Source: Achromobacter pestifer (GTDB taxonomy: Bacteria; Pseudomonadota; Gammaproteobacteria; Burkholderiales; Burkholderiaceae_B). Taken from it: a stretch of DNA of 64,000 nucleotides. Location: contig NZ_CADIJX010000002.1 in NCBI RefSeq assembly GCF_902859625.1, forward strand, positions 682,001 to 746,000. Reading direction: 5' to 3'. Made by a program: the position numbers and the translations under genes. The first letter of the stretch is position 1. Each line of letters starts with the position of its first letter. Under the pieces are notes generated by a model. That model worked only from the letters and a program-made list of their open reading frames with translations. It searched no databases and was not told the origin of the DNA. Below, piece after piece: positions 24,547-32,617 of this stretch.

Positions 24547-26010
24547 ATGCAGCAAGAAACATTGGATCTGATCATTGAAGGCGGCTGGGTCATCGATGGC
24601 CTGGGCACCCCTCGGCGACGCGCCGACGTCGGTATCGCGGGCGAGCGCATCGCGGCCATCGGCGATCTGGCTGGCGTGGCTGCCGCGCGCCGGATCGACG
24701 CACGGGGCAAGATCGTGGCGCCAGGCTTCATCGACGTGCACGGCCATGACGACCTGATGTTCGTCGAAAAGCCTGGATTGGAATGGAAGACCAGCCAAGG
24801 CATCACGTCCGTCGTGGTGGGCAATTGCGGCGTCAGCGGGGCGCCCGCGCCCTTGCCGGGCAATACGGCCGCCGCCTTGGCCTTGCTGGGCGAAACGCCG
24901 CTGTTCGCGGACATGCAAGCCTATTTTGACGAGCTGCGCGTGCGCCAGCCGATGATCAACGTGGCCGCGCTGGTGGGCCACGCAAACTTGCGACTGGCCG
25001 TCATGCGCGATCCGACCTCGGCGCCCAGCAAGGAAGAACAAGCGGCCATGCAGCAGATGCTGGCCGACGCGCTGGCGGCTGGCGCGGTGGGGTTCAGCAC
25101 AGGCCTGGCGTACCAGCCGGGCGGTGTGGCGGAGCAAGCCGAACTGGAAGGCCTGGCCGGTGTGGCGGCGACGCACGGCGCGCTGCACACCAGCCATATC
25201 CGCAACGAAGGCGATGAGGTCGAAGCTGCCGTGGACGAGGTGCTGGCCGTGGGGCGCAACACTGGCTGCGCCACCGTGCTGTCGCACCACAAGTGCATGA
25301 TGCCGCGCAACTGGGGCAAGAGCCACGCCACGCTGGCCAATGTGGATCGTGCCCGCGCCGAAGGCGTGGACGTGGCGCTGGATATCTATCCGTATCCGGG
25401 AAGCTCCACCATCCTGATTCCCGAACGCGCCGAGAGCATCGACGATATCCGCATCACCTGGTCCACCCCCCATCCTGAATGCAGCGGCGAATCGCTTGGC
25501 GATATTGCCGCGCGCTGGGGGTGCGACAAGACGACAGCCGCCAAAAGGCTGTGTCCCGCAGGCGCCATTTATTTTGCGATGGATGAGGCCGAAGTGCGGC
25601 GTATTTTCCAGCACGAATGCTGCATGGTCGGGTCGGACGGCTTGCCCAATGACACGCATCCGCACCCCCGCCTGTGGGGCAGCTTCACGCGCGTGCTGGG
25701 CCGCTATGTGCGCGAGGCCGAATTACTGACGCTGGAAGCCGCCGTCGCCAAGATGACGGCGCTGCCGGCGCGGGTGTTCGGCCTGCACGGACGCGGCCAG
25801 CTCAGCGTGGGCGCGTGGGCGGACGTCACGGTGTTCGACGCGGACTCGGTGATGGACCGCGCCACGTGGGAGTTGCCCACCTTGGCGTCCACCGGCATCG
25901 AACACGTGCTGGTCAATGGCCAAATCGTGTTTCCGGCCGCTGACGGCATGGCGCGGCCCGGGAAAATACTGCGGCGAGGCCTCGCGGCGGCCGATCAAGA
26001 CATCCAATAA
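24547..26010 (+). CDS. N-acyl-D-amino-acid deacylase family amidohydrolase
   Basis: This 487-residue member of the amidohydrolase superfamily hydrolyses N-acyl-D-amino acids or related amides (dihydroorotase-like compounds are alternatives). The metal-site features include GFIDVHGHDD (HxH), a bridging-type Cys in VVGNCGVS, and later histidines in HIRNEGDE and LSHHKCM. The catalytic Asp lies in GSDGLPNDTHPHPRLWGSF. The length matches D-aminoacylases. It is followed 34 bp later by a Bug receptor gene and is divergent from a LysR regulator, which together suggest an uptake and hydrolysis module for an acylated amino acid. Confidence 0.9.
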   Translation: MQQETLDLIIEGGWVIDGLGTPRRRADVGIAGERIAAIGDLAGVAAARRIDARGKIVAPGFIDVHGHDDLMFVEKPGLEWKTSQGITSVVVGNCGVSGAPAPLPGNTAAALALLGETPLFADMQAYFDELRVRQPMINVAALVGHANLRLAVMRDPTSAPSKEEQAAMQQMLADALAAGAVGFSTGLAYQPGGVAEQAELEGLAGVAATHGALHTSHIRNEGDEVEAAVDEVLAVGRNTGCATVLSHHKCMMPRNWGKSHATLANVDRARAEGVDVALDIYPYPGSSTILIPERAESIDDIRITWSTPHPECSGESLGDIAARWGCDKTTAAKRLCPAGAIYFAMDEAEVRRIFQHECCMVGSDGLPNDTHPHPRLWGSFTRVLGRYVREAELLTLEAAVAKMTALPARVFGLHGRGQLSVGAWADVTVFDADSVMDRATWELPTLASTGIEHVLVNGQIVFPAADGMARPGKILRRGLAAADQDIQ

Positions 26011-26044
26011 CAACAGCAACCATCCTTCAGGAGACAACCTCATC

Positions 26045-27007
26045 ATGATGATGCGCAAAACTTGTGCCGCCGTGCTGCTCGCGGCCGCGTTGCCCGCTGC
26101 TCACGCCGCCTTTCCGGACCATCCCATCACGTTGATCGTGCCATTCCCGGCTGGCGGCCCCACTGATATCGTCGGCCGTGTGGCGGCGGCCAAAGCGGGC
26201 GAGATCCTGGGCCAGCAGATCGTGGTGGAAAACCGCACGGGCGCATCGGGCACCATCGGCATGGCCGCCACGGCGCGCGCCAAGCCGGACGGCTATACCG
26301 TGGGCCTGGCCACCGTCAGCACGCATGGCACCGCGCCGCATCTGTTTCCCAATCTGGCCTACGACCCGGTGAAGGACTTCACGCCCATCAGCAATCTGGT
26401 CACCAGCCCCAACATCCTGAGCGTGAATCCGAAATTTCCCGTGCAGACACTGGGTGAATTCGTGTCGCACGTGCGCGCCAATCCGAACAAGGACGGCTAT
26501 GCCAACGCTGGCGCGGGCGGGGTGAATGACCTGGGCATGATCTGGTTCCTGCAAATCATCGGCGGCAAGATGAACAGCATCTCGTACCGTGGCTCCGCGC
26601 CTGCGTTGACCGACACCGTGGGCGGCGTGGTGCCGGTGATCTTCGACAATTTTCCTTCGTCGTTGCCGTATCTGAAGAGCAAGCATTTGCGCGCGCTGGC
26701 CATCACGGGCACCGAGCGCAACCCGCGCCTGCCGGATGTACCCACGTTTGCCGAGCAGGGCTACAAGGACTATGACGTCACGGCGTGGTACGGCGTGGTT
26801 GGGCCGGCCGGTATGCCCGCGGACGTGCGCGACAAGCTGGCCCAGGCTTTCGCCCAAGCCGTGCGCGATCCGGCCACGGCGGCAAAGATGGAAGAGACGG
26901 GCGCTTTCCCGCTAGGCAATACGCCGGCTGAATTCGCGGAACAGATCCGCACCGAACGGGACCGTTGGAAGACGGTGATTGACCGCGCGCAGATCAAGCT
27001 GCAATAG
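26045..27007 (+). CDS. Bug/TctC-family periplasmic binding protein
   Basis: This 320-residue receptor has a signal peptide ending AAHA before AFPDHP. Bug signatures are [42 protein letters not shown] and SYRGSAPALTDTVGG. Three in-frame ATGs occur at its start (26045, 26048, 26051), and AGGAGA precedes them by ten bases. The gene follows the deacylase gene and probably captures its substrate. No dedicated membrane permease is encoded nearby. Confidence 0.91.
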   Translation: MMMRKTCAAVLLAAALPAAHAAFPDHPITLIVPFPAGGPTDIVGRVAAAKAGEILGQQIVVENRTGASGTIGMAATARAKPDGYTVGLATVSTHGTAPHLFPNLAYDPVKDFTPISNLVTSPNILSVNPKFPVQTLGEFVSHVRANPNKDGYANAGAGGVNDLGMIWFLQIIGGKMNSISYRGSAPALTDTVGGVVPVIFDNFPSSLPYLKSKHLRALAITGTERNPRLPDVPTFAEQGYKDYDVTAWYGVVGPAGMPADVRDKLAQAFAQAVRDPATAAKMEETGAFPLGNTPAEFAEQIRTERDRWKTVIDRAQIKLQ

Positions 27008-27013
27008 GACGGG

Positions 27014-28393
27014 TCAGTACACATCACGGCGATAACGGCCGCCGTGCTGCATGGCTTGCAGGCGGTCATCGCCCAGAATGTCTTGCAGGGCAGCGTCCAC
27101 GCCGCCCGCCATGCCTTGCAAGCTGCCGCAGACATAGATCGCGGCGCCGGCATCCACCCAGGCCCGCACCGAGTCGGCCTGTTCGCGCAGCAGGTGCTGC
27201 ACGTAGCGGCGTTCTGGCTGGTCGCGGGAATAGACGGCATCCAAGCGCTCCAGCGTGCCGTCTTGCTGCCAAGCGGCGATGTCCTCGCGGCAGAAGCCGT
27301 CATGCGCGGCGTTGCGCTCACCAAAGATCAGCCAGTTACGCTTGTGGCCTGCGGCACGGCGGGCCTTGATCAAGGCCCGCAGGCCGGCCAGGCCGGTCCC
27401 ATTGCCGACCAGAATCAACGGGCGTCCGTCATCCGGCGCATGGAAGTTTCGATTGGTGCGCACGCGCAGGTCGATGTCGTCGCCTGCCTGGGCAATATGA
27501 GTCAGCCAGCCGCTGCCCAACCCTAATCCGCCATCGGCGCTGCGCATCTGGCGTACCAGCAGCTGGATAGCGCCATCTTCGGGCAGCGAGGCAATCGAGT
27601 ATTCGCGGTGAGCGAGCAGCGGGCCGCCGCGCGTTTGGCGCGGCCCGATTTCGGCGATGTCGCCCGCCAGCCATTGCGACGTCGCGCCCGGCGGGGGGGA
27701 CAAGGTCAGCAGATAGCAGGGGCCGCCCTGACTATCCGGGTTCAGCAGCTTGCGGTCGGTCAGGCGCCAGGTGTCGTAGACGGGGGCTTGCCAGTCGGGC
27801 AAGTCGCTACGGCCGGCCAGCAGGCCCAGATGGTGCTGCCAATGGCGTAGTGCGGCAGGGTCGCCGTTGTCCACTTCCACCAAGTCGAACAGGGGCGTCG
27901 CGCCTTGTGCGTGTAGCCAGTCGTTAAGCCGGTGACCAAAACCGCAGAACTGCGTGTATTCACTGTCGCCCAGCGCCAGCACGGCATATTGTGTTGCCGT
28001 CAGCGCCGGCGTGGCGCCGGAGGTGGCCTGCATCTGGCCGGCAAATGCCGCGGCAGCGTCAGGCGGGTCGCCTTCGCCATAGGTGCTGACAACGAGCAAG
28101 ACACGGCGATAGGCTGCCAGCCGGGCAAGGTCCAACTGGCCCAGCGCTGCCACGCGCACGTTCAGGCCGCCCGCGCGCAATGACTCCGCGGTTTGCGTGG
28201 CCAGCGTTTCGGCGTAGCCTGTCTGCGTGGCATGGGCGATCAGCAACGTGTCTTCGGGAGGCGGGGCGTTCAGGGCTTGCAGCGCGCGCGCTTGCTGCGC
28301 CGACTGCCGTCCGGCACGGCGCCACGCCCACAGGCAGAGCAGCAGCCAGATGCCCACCACGCACGCCGCAGCGATCAATCGGGTCAGACTCAT
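27014..28393 (-). CDS. Membrane-anchored flavodoxin/NADPH-flavin reductase (sulfite-reductase-flavoprotein-like)
   Basis: This 459-residue diflavin reductase has one N-terminal membrane anchor (residues 3-24). A flavodoxin domain follows (about 45-185; LLIAHATQTGYAETLA, VVSTYGEGDPPD). The ferredoxin-reductase module has the FAD motif REYSIAS and GSGWLTHI, the nucleotide motif LVGNGTGLAGLR and a C-terminal YVCGSLQGMAGGVDAAL. It should take electrons from NADPH through FAD to FMN at the inner membrane. ATG 28393 starts at the anchor. It is last in the PepSY, DUF2271, DUF4198, apbE cluster and is the likely electron source for it. Confidence 0.9.
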   Translation of the reverse strand: MSLTRLIAAACVVGIWLLLCLWAWRRAGRQSAQQARALQALNAPPPEDTLLIAHATQTGYAETLATQTAESLRAGGLNVRVAALGQLDLARLAAYRRVLLVVSTYGEGDPPDAAAAFAGQMQATSGATPALTATQYAVLALGDSEYTQFCGFGHRLNDWLHAQGATPLFDLVEVDNGDPAALRHWQHHLGLLAGRSDLPDWQAPVYDTWRLTDRKLLNPDSQGGPCYLLTLSPPPGATSQWLAGDIAEIGPRQTRGGPLLAHREYSIASLPEDGAIQLLVRQMRSADGGLGLGSGWLTHIAQAGDDIDLRVRTNRNFHAPDDGRPLILVGNGTGLAGLRALIKARRAAGHKRNWLIFGERNAAHDGFCREDIAAWQQDGTLERLDAVYSRDQPERRYVQHLLREQADSVRAWVDAGAAIYVCGSLQGMAGGVDAALQDILGDDRLQAMQHGGRYRRDVY

Positions 28394-28397
28394 GGGA

Positions 28398-29354
28398 TCA
28401 GCGGGGATGCGCCAGCGCCTGGAACGCCGGGGTCGCAATCACGCGGTAAGCGTCGGCGTCTCGCAGGATGAATAGCGCTGCCAGATCGTGGCGCCGCGCA
28501 TAGGCCATGCCATCGGTTTCACCCAGCACCGTCAGCACCGTGGCCAAGGCGTCGGCCTGCATGCAGACTGGATGCAGCACCGACACCGATGCCACGTTGT
28601 TGCGCACGGGCTGGCCGGTGCGCGGGTCGATCGTGTGCGCGTAGCGCGCGTCACCGCTGCCTGCATGGCGCCGGTAGTCGCCCGACGTGGCGATGCTGCG
28701 ATCTTCCAGCGGCAAGGCCAGAGCATGGTCGTCGCTGGCGTCGGGGACTTCGACCGCCACGTGCCAGGGCTGTCCGTCGGGCCGCTTGCCGCGTGCACGC
28801 AGTTCGCCGCCGACTTCCACCAGATATTGCGTGATCCCCAAGGCATCCAACGCCATCGCCGCGCGGTCCACACCGTAGCCCTTGGCGATGGAGGACAAGT
28901 CCAGATAGGCGCCGCCCGGCTGGTAGGCAGCCTGCCGGGCCTCATCCAGCATCACGCGCTGCCAACCGCAACGCGCGCGAGCCGTGTCGATGGCGGCGGG
29001 CGAGGGCGGTTCAAAGGCGCGTTGATGCGGGCCGAAACCCCAGGCATTCACCAGCGGCCCCACCGTGGGGTCGTAGGCCCCGGCGCTCTCCTCGGCCAGC
29101 GTCATGGCATGACGCAGCACGTGGAAGAAGGCGTCGGGCAAGGCCCGCCAGCCGGGGCCGGCCTGGTTGAACAGAGAGATGTCGGAACCGGCTTCCCACG
29201 TGCTCATCTGGGCCACCACCTCGTCCAGCGCGGTCTGGATAGCCAGCCGCGCCGCGTGGTCGCTACACCCTGCGGGCAGGGCCATGCGCGCCGACCAGGT
29301 CGTGCCCATGGTTGCGCCCGCCAGGGCGGCCGGCACGGCAAGCGCCGTCGGCAT
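28398..29354 (-). CDS. apbE: FAD:protein FMN transferase (ApbE)
   Basis: This enzyme (318 residues from ATG 29354) transfers FMN from FAD onto a Thr or Ser of target proteins. Family motifs are ATMGTTWSARM near the N-terminus, LDLSSIAKGYGVDRAA, YLVEVGGELRARG, SIATSGDYRR and the metal-site region HTIDPRTGQPV ... ADALATVLTVLG. The start is uncertain: a GTG at 29423 would add 23 residues, and neither version shows a clear signal peptide or lipobox. The DUF2271 protein of the same cluster carries a consensus target motif, so a cluster-specific flavinylation role is likely. Confidence 0.9.
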   Translation of the reverse strand: MPTALAVPAALAGATMGTTWSARMALPAGCSDHAARLAIQTALDEVVAQMSTWEAGSDISLFNQAGPGWRALPDAFFHVLRHAMTLAEESAGAYDPTVGPLVNAWGFGPHQRAFEPPSPAAIDTARARCGWQRVMLDEARQAAYQPGGAYLDLSSIAKGYGVDRAAMALDALGITQYLVEVGGELRARGKRPDGQPWHVAVEVPDASDDHALALPLEDRSIATSGDYRRHAGSGDARYAHTIDPRTGQPVRNNVASVSVLHPVCMQADALATVLTVLGETDGMAYARRHDLAALFILRDADAYRVIATPAFQALAHPR

Positions 29355-29437
29355 GGCGCCATAGGCCACGCGGACGGCGGGCGCCGCCGCGCCGCGCGGT
29401 GCGTAGGAAGGAGAAGCCGGCACGCGGTTTGGGTGGC

Positions 29438-30238
29438 TTAGGGTTGCAGCACTTCGACGGTGCCGGCGTACGACAGGCGGCGCTTCTTGGCTTGTGGCAC
29501 GGTGACCTTGGCGTCTTCCATGCCCGCCTCGATCCAGTACAGCCCAGGCTGCGGCCACTTCACCGAGAACTTGCCGTCCTTGTCCGTCTTCAGCTTGATC
29601 TCACCGACCTTGTCGCGATAGCGGCTGCCGCCGGGCACCACGTTCACTTCCAGCTCTGCGGCGGGCTTGCCATCCAGGAGCATTTGGAAGGTGGCGGGCT
29701 CGTCCGTGAACAGGTCGTTGGGATGGGTGACGGGCGCCAGCTCCAGGCCGCGGCCCACGGGCTTGACGGCCGTCGGCTTGCCGGCGGTCACGAAGGTTTC
29801 GACGCGGCCCAGGCTTTGCGAGACTTCAAGCTCTTCCGCCTTGGCGGGCACGGCTTGCGCCATGCCTTCCACCTTGCCGAAATAGCGCTTGTTCTTGCCG
29901 TCTTCCTTCCAGCGCGCGAAGACGCCATCGTTGACGACCGCCACGCGGTAGGTGCCGCTTTGCTTCAGTTGCAGGTCGAAGGTGCTGCGCAGCTTGCCGC
30001 GGTTCAAGTTCTCGGCGTCGGCGGTCGTGCCGTCCGGGGCGATGACGGTCAGGCCGTCCAGGCGCAACGGCGCGTGATTGAAATAGAACTTGTCGTTGCC
30101 CACAGCCGCGTCGACCGTGATCCAGCTGTCGGTGCCCGACAGCACGGTAGAGGACGGCACGATCCAGACGTCATGCGCTTGCGAGGCGAAGGGCAGGCAC
30201 AGCGCCAGGGCGGCGGCCAGTTTGGCGGCGGATTTCAT
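29438..30238 (-). CDS. DUF4198 domain periplasmic protein
   Basis: This 266-residue protein has a signal peptide (MKSAAKLAAALALCLPFASQA) and begins its mature part with HDVWIVPSS. That His near the new N-terminus is characteristic of DUF4198 (NikK/CbiK-like) metal-related proteins. The rest is beta-sandwich-like with a C-terminal carboxypeptidase-regulatory-type repeat (GKFSVKWPQPGLYWIEAG). AAGGAG precedes ATG 30238. In this cluster it may bind or present a metal ion to the flavin reductase chain; that is inference. Confidence 0.87.
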   Translation of the reverse strand: MKSAAKLAAALALCLPFASQAHDVWIVPSSTVLSGTDSWITVDAAVGNDKFYFNHAPLRLDGLTVIAPDGTTADAENLNRGKLRSTFDLQLKQSGTYRVAVVNDGVFARWKEDGKNKRYFGKVEGMAQAVPAKAEELEVSQSLGRVETFVTAGKPTAVKPVGRGLELAPVTHPNDLFTDEPATFQMLLDGKPAAELEVNVVPGGSRYRDKVGEIKLKTDKDGKFSVKWPQPGLYWIEAGMEDAKVTVPQAKKRRLSYAGTVEVLQP

Positions 30239-30270
30239 GGTTGCGCTCCTTGAAGGCGGATTGATGGACA

Positions 30271-30786
30271 TCAGGGTTTGAGGTCGAGCGCGATGGCGCC
30301 CAGTTCATGTTCGCCGCGCGCCGTCAGTTGCTCGGCTTTTTGCGGCGGCCACTGGAAGGGGATGCGCAGCAGTTCGCGGCCGCCCACCTCACGCGCGGCT
30401 TCGACCACCACGGCGTATTGGCCGGGCTTCAGGGTCGACAGGGGCTTGGCCGCCGCGTCGAAACTCAGGGCGTGCTTGCCGACCGGCTTGGTCGCGCCGC
30501 TGACGCCGTCAACCGGAAACTGTTGATTGCGGCCGCTGCGACGCCACCATTGGCGCATGTCCTTCAGCCACTCGGTGCCTTCGTTGTTCTTCTTGGCCAC
30601 GTCGTACCAGACGGCCAGATCAGCGGCCACGCTCTGATCAGGGTTCTCGATCCAGATCGCCACGTAGGGGCGGTGGTATTCGGCCACATCCAGACGCGGC
30701 ACCTCGATGGACAGGCCGATGTCGGCCGCTTGGGCCGTTCGGGCGATCAGGCCGGCCAGCAGGGCCGACAAGAGCAGTTTGCGCAT
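30271..30786 (-). CDS. DUF2271 periplasmic protein with ApbE flavinylation motif
   Basis: This 171-residue exported protein has a signal peptide cleaved after ARTAQA. The DUF2271 core starts YHRPYVAIWIENPDQSVAADLAVWYDVAKKN, followed by WLKDMRQWWRRSG. Residues 93-99 are DGVSGAT, an exact fit to the ApbE target pattern D-G-[IV]-[ST]-[GS]-A-[ST]; Thr99 would carry FMN. With apbE, a flavin reductase and a PepSY membrane protein in the same operon, I infer a periplasmic FMN electron carrier, perhaps a ferric reductase component. Confidence 0.88.
   Translation of the reverse strand: MRKLLLSALLAGLIARTAQAADIGLSIEVPRLDVAEYHRPYVAIWIENPDQSVAADLAVWYDVAKKNNEGTEWLKDMRQWWRRSGRNQQFPVDGVSGATKPVGKHALSFDAAAKPLSTLKPGQYAVVVEAAREVGGRELLRIPFQWPPQKAEQLTARGEHELGAIALDLKP
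30490..30510 (-). other. Predicted FMN attachment motif DGVSGAT in the DUF2271 protein
   Basis: The seven codons of residues 93-99 read D-G-V-S-G-A-T. The final Thr99 is the predicted phosphoester-linked FMN site. The identification is a motif match, supported by apbE three genes away in the same operon. Confidence 0.75.
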
Positions 30787-30814
30787 GGAAATCTCCAGGG
30801 GCGGATCGATGGAA

Positions 30815-31441
30815 TCAGTGAATGAAGAGCAGGGCCAGGACCACCGGGATCACGACGCCCAGCCCCACCATGGGCCAGGTCGCGCTGCGGTTGCCGGCGT
30901 GCATCTTCAGTAGTACCAGTCCCGTCAACGAAAAGACCAGACAGGCGGCGGCGAAGATGTCCAGGAACCAGCTCCAGGCCAGGCCGGTGTTGCGGCCCTT
31001 GTGCAAATCGTTCAAGTACGACACCCAGCCACGATCCGTGCGTTCGTATTCCACGTCGCCGCTGGCTAGATCAATGGATAACCAGGCATCCCCACCGGCA
31101 CGCGGCAACGATAGATAGATCTCGTCGGCGGACCATTCGGCGGTTTTTCCCGCGGTGGCTGCGTCCAGCGTGTCGTCCAGCCATTGCGCCACCGGGGCGG
31201 GCAAGGGAGCTTTTTTCTGCCCGGACGGTGCGGTCAGTTGCTTGAGCACGGGCGGGGGCAATTGCGCCTGCCGGCTGGTCACGACCGCTTTGGATTCAAT
31301 GTGCGAGGCGTTGTTCAGCGTCAAGCCGGTGATGGCGAATAGCAGCATGCCCAGCAGGCATAGCGCCGAGCTGATCCAGTGCCATTGGTGCAGCGTTTTG
31401 AGCCAATAGGCCCGGCGCCTTGGGGTGGGTTGACTGTCCAT
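30815..31441 (-). CDS. PepSY-associated transmembrane protein
   Basis: This 208-residue membrane protein opens with KTLHQWHWISSALCLLGMLLFAITGLTLNN, the classic PepSY-associated helix containing HxWH-type histidines, and has an N-terminal cytoplasmic tail. A periplasmic loop of about 110 residues contains a PepSY-like part ending LHKGRNTGLAWSWFLDIFAA. Two closing membrane segments follow. The histidines in the first helix and the LHKGR segment could bind heme, as proposed for such proteins. It is first in the cluster, just behind a Fur-box-like site, and would bridge the cytoplasmic reductase and the periplasmic flavoprotein. Confidence 0.88.
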   Translation of the reverse strand: MDSQPTPRRRAYWLKTLHQWHWISSALCLLGMLLFAITGLTLNNASHIESKAVVTSRQAQLPPPVLKQLTAPSGQKKAPLPAPVAQWLDDTLDAATAGKTAEWSADEIYLSLPRAGGDAWLSIDLASGDVEYERTDRGWVSYLNDLHKGRNTGLAWSWFLDIFAAACLVFSLTGLVLLKMHAGNRSATWPMVGLGVVIPVVLALLFIH

Positions 31442-31474
31442 GCGGGATTCGGTTTGAAGCCGCGGATTCTAACA

Positions 31475-31495
31475 TTTAATGAGAATTACTCTTAT
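31475..31495. promoter_or_regulatory. Fur-box-like sequence upstream of the PepSY/flavin cluster
   Basis: TTTAATGAGAATTACTCTT lies about 35-55 bp upstream of the PepSY-protein start. The 7-1-7 core TGAGAAT-T-ACTCTTA agrees with the common Fur pattern TGAxAAT-n-ATTxTCA at most positions. AT-rich sequence here contrasts sharply with the surrounding GC-rich DNA. Iron repression of the cluster is inferred. Confidence 0.65.
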
Positions 31496-31608
31496 AAATA
31501 CCCCTGTTGCGGATAGATGGCGATTTCAATCCGTTTCGGAGCCAGGTGTGGCCGGCGTCCCGTCGCGGGGATAAGATGGGCCACCTGTTACCAACACCGG
31601 AGAGCGTC

Positions 31609-32163
31609 ATGCTGGAACCGAAATTGGTGGATCATATCGGTCGTCATTGGGGGTGGGTCGCCTTGCGCGGCGTGGTCGCCATCCTGTTCGGCTTGATGGC
31701 GCTCTTCATGCCGGCCATTACCTTGTCTGCGCTGGTACTGGTCTGGGGCGCGTTCGCGCTGGTCGATGGCGTGCTGGCACTGATCGCCGGCGTGCGCATA
31801 CGCGACAACGGCAAACCGCTGTGGGCGTTGATCATCGTCGGCCTGCTGGGCGTGGCCGCAGGCATCGTGACCTTTCTGTGGCCGGGGCTGACGGCGCTGC
31901 TGCTGCTCTACATCATCGCGATCTGGGCGCTGGTGGCGGGCGTGTTCCAGGTGGTCGCAGCCATCCGTTTCCGCAAGGACATCCGCAACGAATGGCTGCT
32001 TGGCCTGTCGGGCATCGTGTCGATCCTGTTCGGCGCGATGTTGATCGCGCAGCCCGGAGCAGGCGCGCTGGCGCTGGTCTGGGTGATCGGCATCTATGCG
32101 GTGTTTTTTGGCATACTGCTGCTGGTCTTTTCCTTGCGCCTCAAACAGCACCGAGCGCCCTAA
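31609..32163 (+). CDS. HdeD family membrane protein
   Basis: This 184-residue protein has six predicted membrane helices arranged as three similar pairs, a pattern typical of HdeD/DUF308 proteins. GWVALRGVVAILFGLMALFMPAITLSALVLVWGAFALVDGVLALIAG is the first repeat. The E. coli member is linked to acid resistance at high cell density; function elsewhere is unproven. ATG 31609 follows GGAGA by six bases; an earlier in-frame ATG at 31507 would add a non-membranous extension. The crcB gene starts six bases after its stop. Confidence 0.88.
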   Translation: MLEPKLVDHIGRHWGWVALRGVVAILFGLMALFMPAITLSALVLVWGAFALVDGVLALIAGVRIRDNGKPLWALIIVGLLGVAAGIVTFLWPGLTALLLLYIIAIWALVAGVFQVVAAIRFRKDIRNEWLLGLSGIVSILFGAMLIAQPGAGALALVWVIGIYAVFFGILLLVFSLRLKQHRAP

Positions 32164-32169
32164 AAGCCC

Positions 32170-32562
32170 ATGTCCGCCTATCAAACCCTGATCCCCCTGA
32201 ACTTCCTGGCCGTGGGCCTGGGCGCCATCCTGGGCGCCTGGACCCGCTGGCTGGTCAGCCTCTGGCTGAATGTCGAATCCTGGCCTTGGGGCACGTTCAC
32301 CGTGAACCTGGCAGGGGGGTATCTTGTCGGGTTGCTGCTGGCGTTGGTGGCCGGGCACCCGGAATGGCCAGCCTGGGTGCGCTTGGGCGCCATCACCGGT
32401 TTCATGGGCGGATTGACCACCTTCTCCACCTTCTCGGCGGAAACCGTGGGCATGCTGGAGCGTGGCGCCTACGGCAGCGCGCTGGGTTACGCGGGCCTTA
32501 GCCTGGCAGGATCGTTGGCGTTGACGGCGGCAGGCATCGCCACGGCGCATCTGCTGCGTTAG
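32170..32562 (+). CDS. crcB: Fluoride ion channel CrcB/Fluc
   Basis: This 130-residue four-helix membrane protein exports fluoride as a dual-topology dimer. Diagnostic features are GAILGAWTRW in helix 1, the TFTVNLAGGYLVG pore asparagine segment in helix 2, and GGLTTFSTFSAE with the TFSTFS phenylalanine box in helix 3. It is a single gene rather than a pair, so one product should form antiparallel homodimers. It lies directly behind the hdeD-like gene, leaving no room for its own fluoride riboswitch. Confidence 0.93.
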   Translation: MSAYQTLIPLNFLAVGLGAILGAWTRWLVSLWLNVESWPWGTFTVNLAGGYLVGLLLALVAGHPEWPAWVRLGAITGFMGGLTTFSTFSAETVGMLERGAYGSALGYAGLSLAGSLALTAAGIATAHLLR

Positions 32563-32579
32563 GCGCTACGGCCAGCACG

Positions 32580-32616
32580 CCGGCGGCGCGGTGCAATCAT
32601 TGCGCCGCGCCGCCGG
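32580..32616. terminator. 18-bp inverted repeat between convergent crcB and hpnE, probable terminator
   Basis: CCGGCGGCGCGG followed by TGCAAT pairs with ATTGCG and CCGCGCCGCCGG around a single central base (one T-G pair). It fills nearly all of the 55-bp gap between the two converging stops. It lacks a T-tract, so it may slow or end transcription from both sides by structure alone. Confidence 0.55.
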
Positions 32617-32617
32617 G

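Noticed and set aside
32164..32169. Fluoride riboswitch before crcB
   Set aside because: Only six bases separate the hdeD-like stop and crcB, leaving no space for the aptamer.
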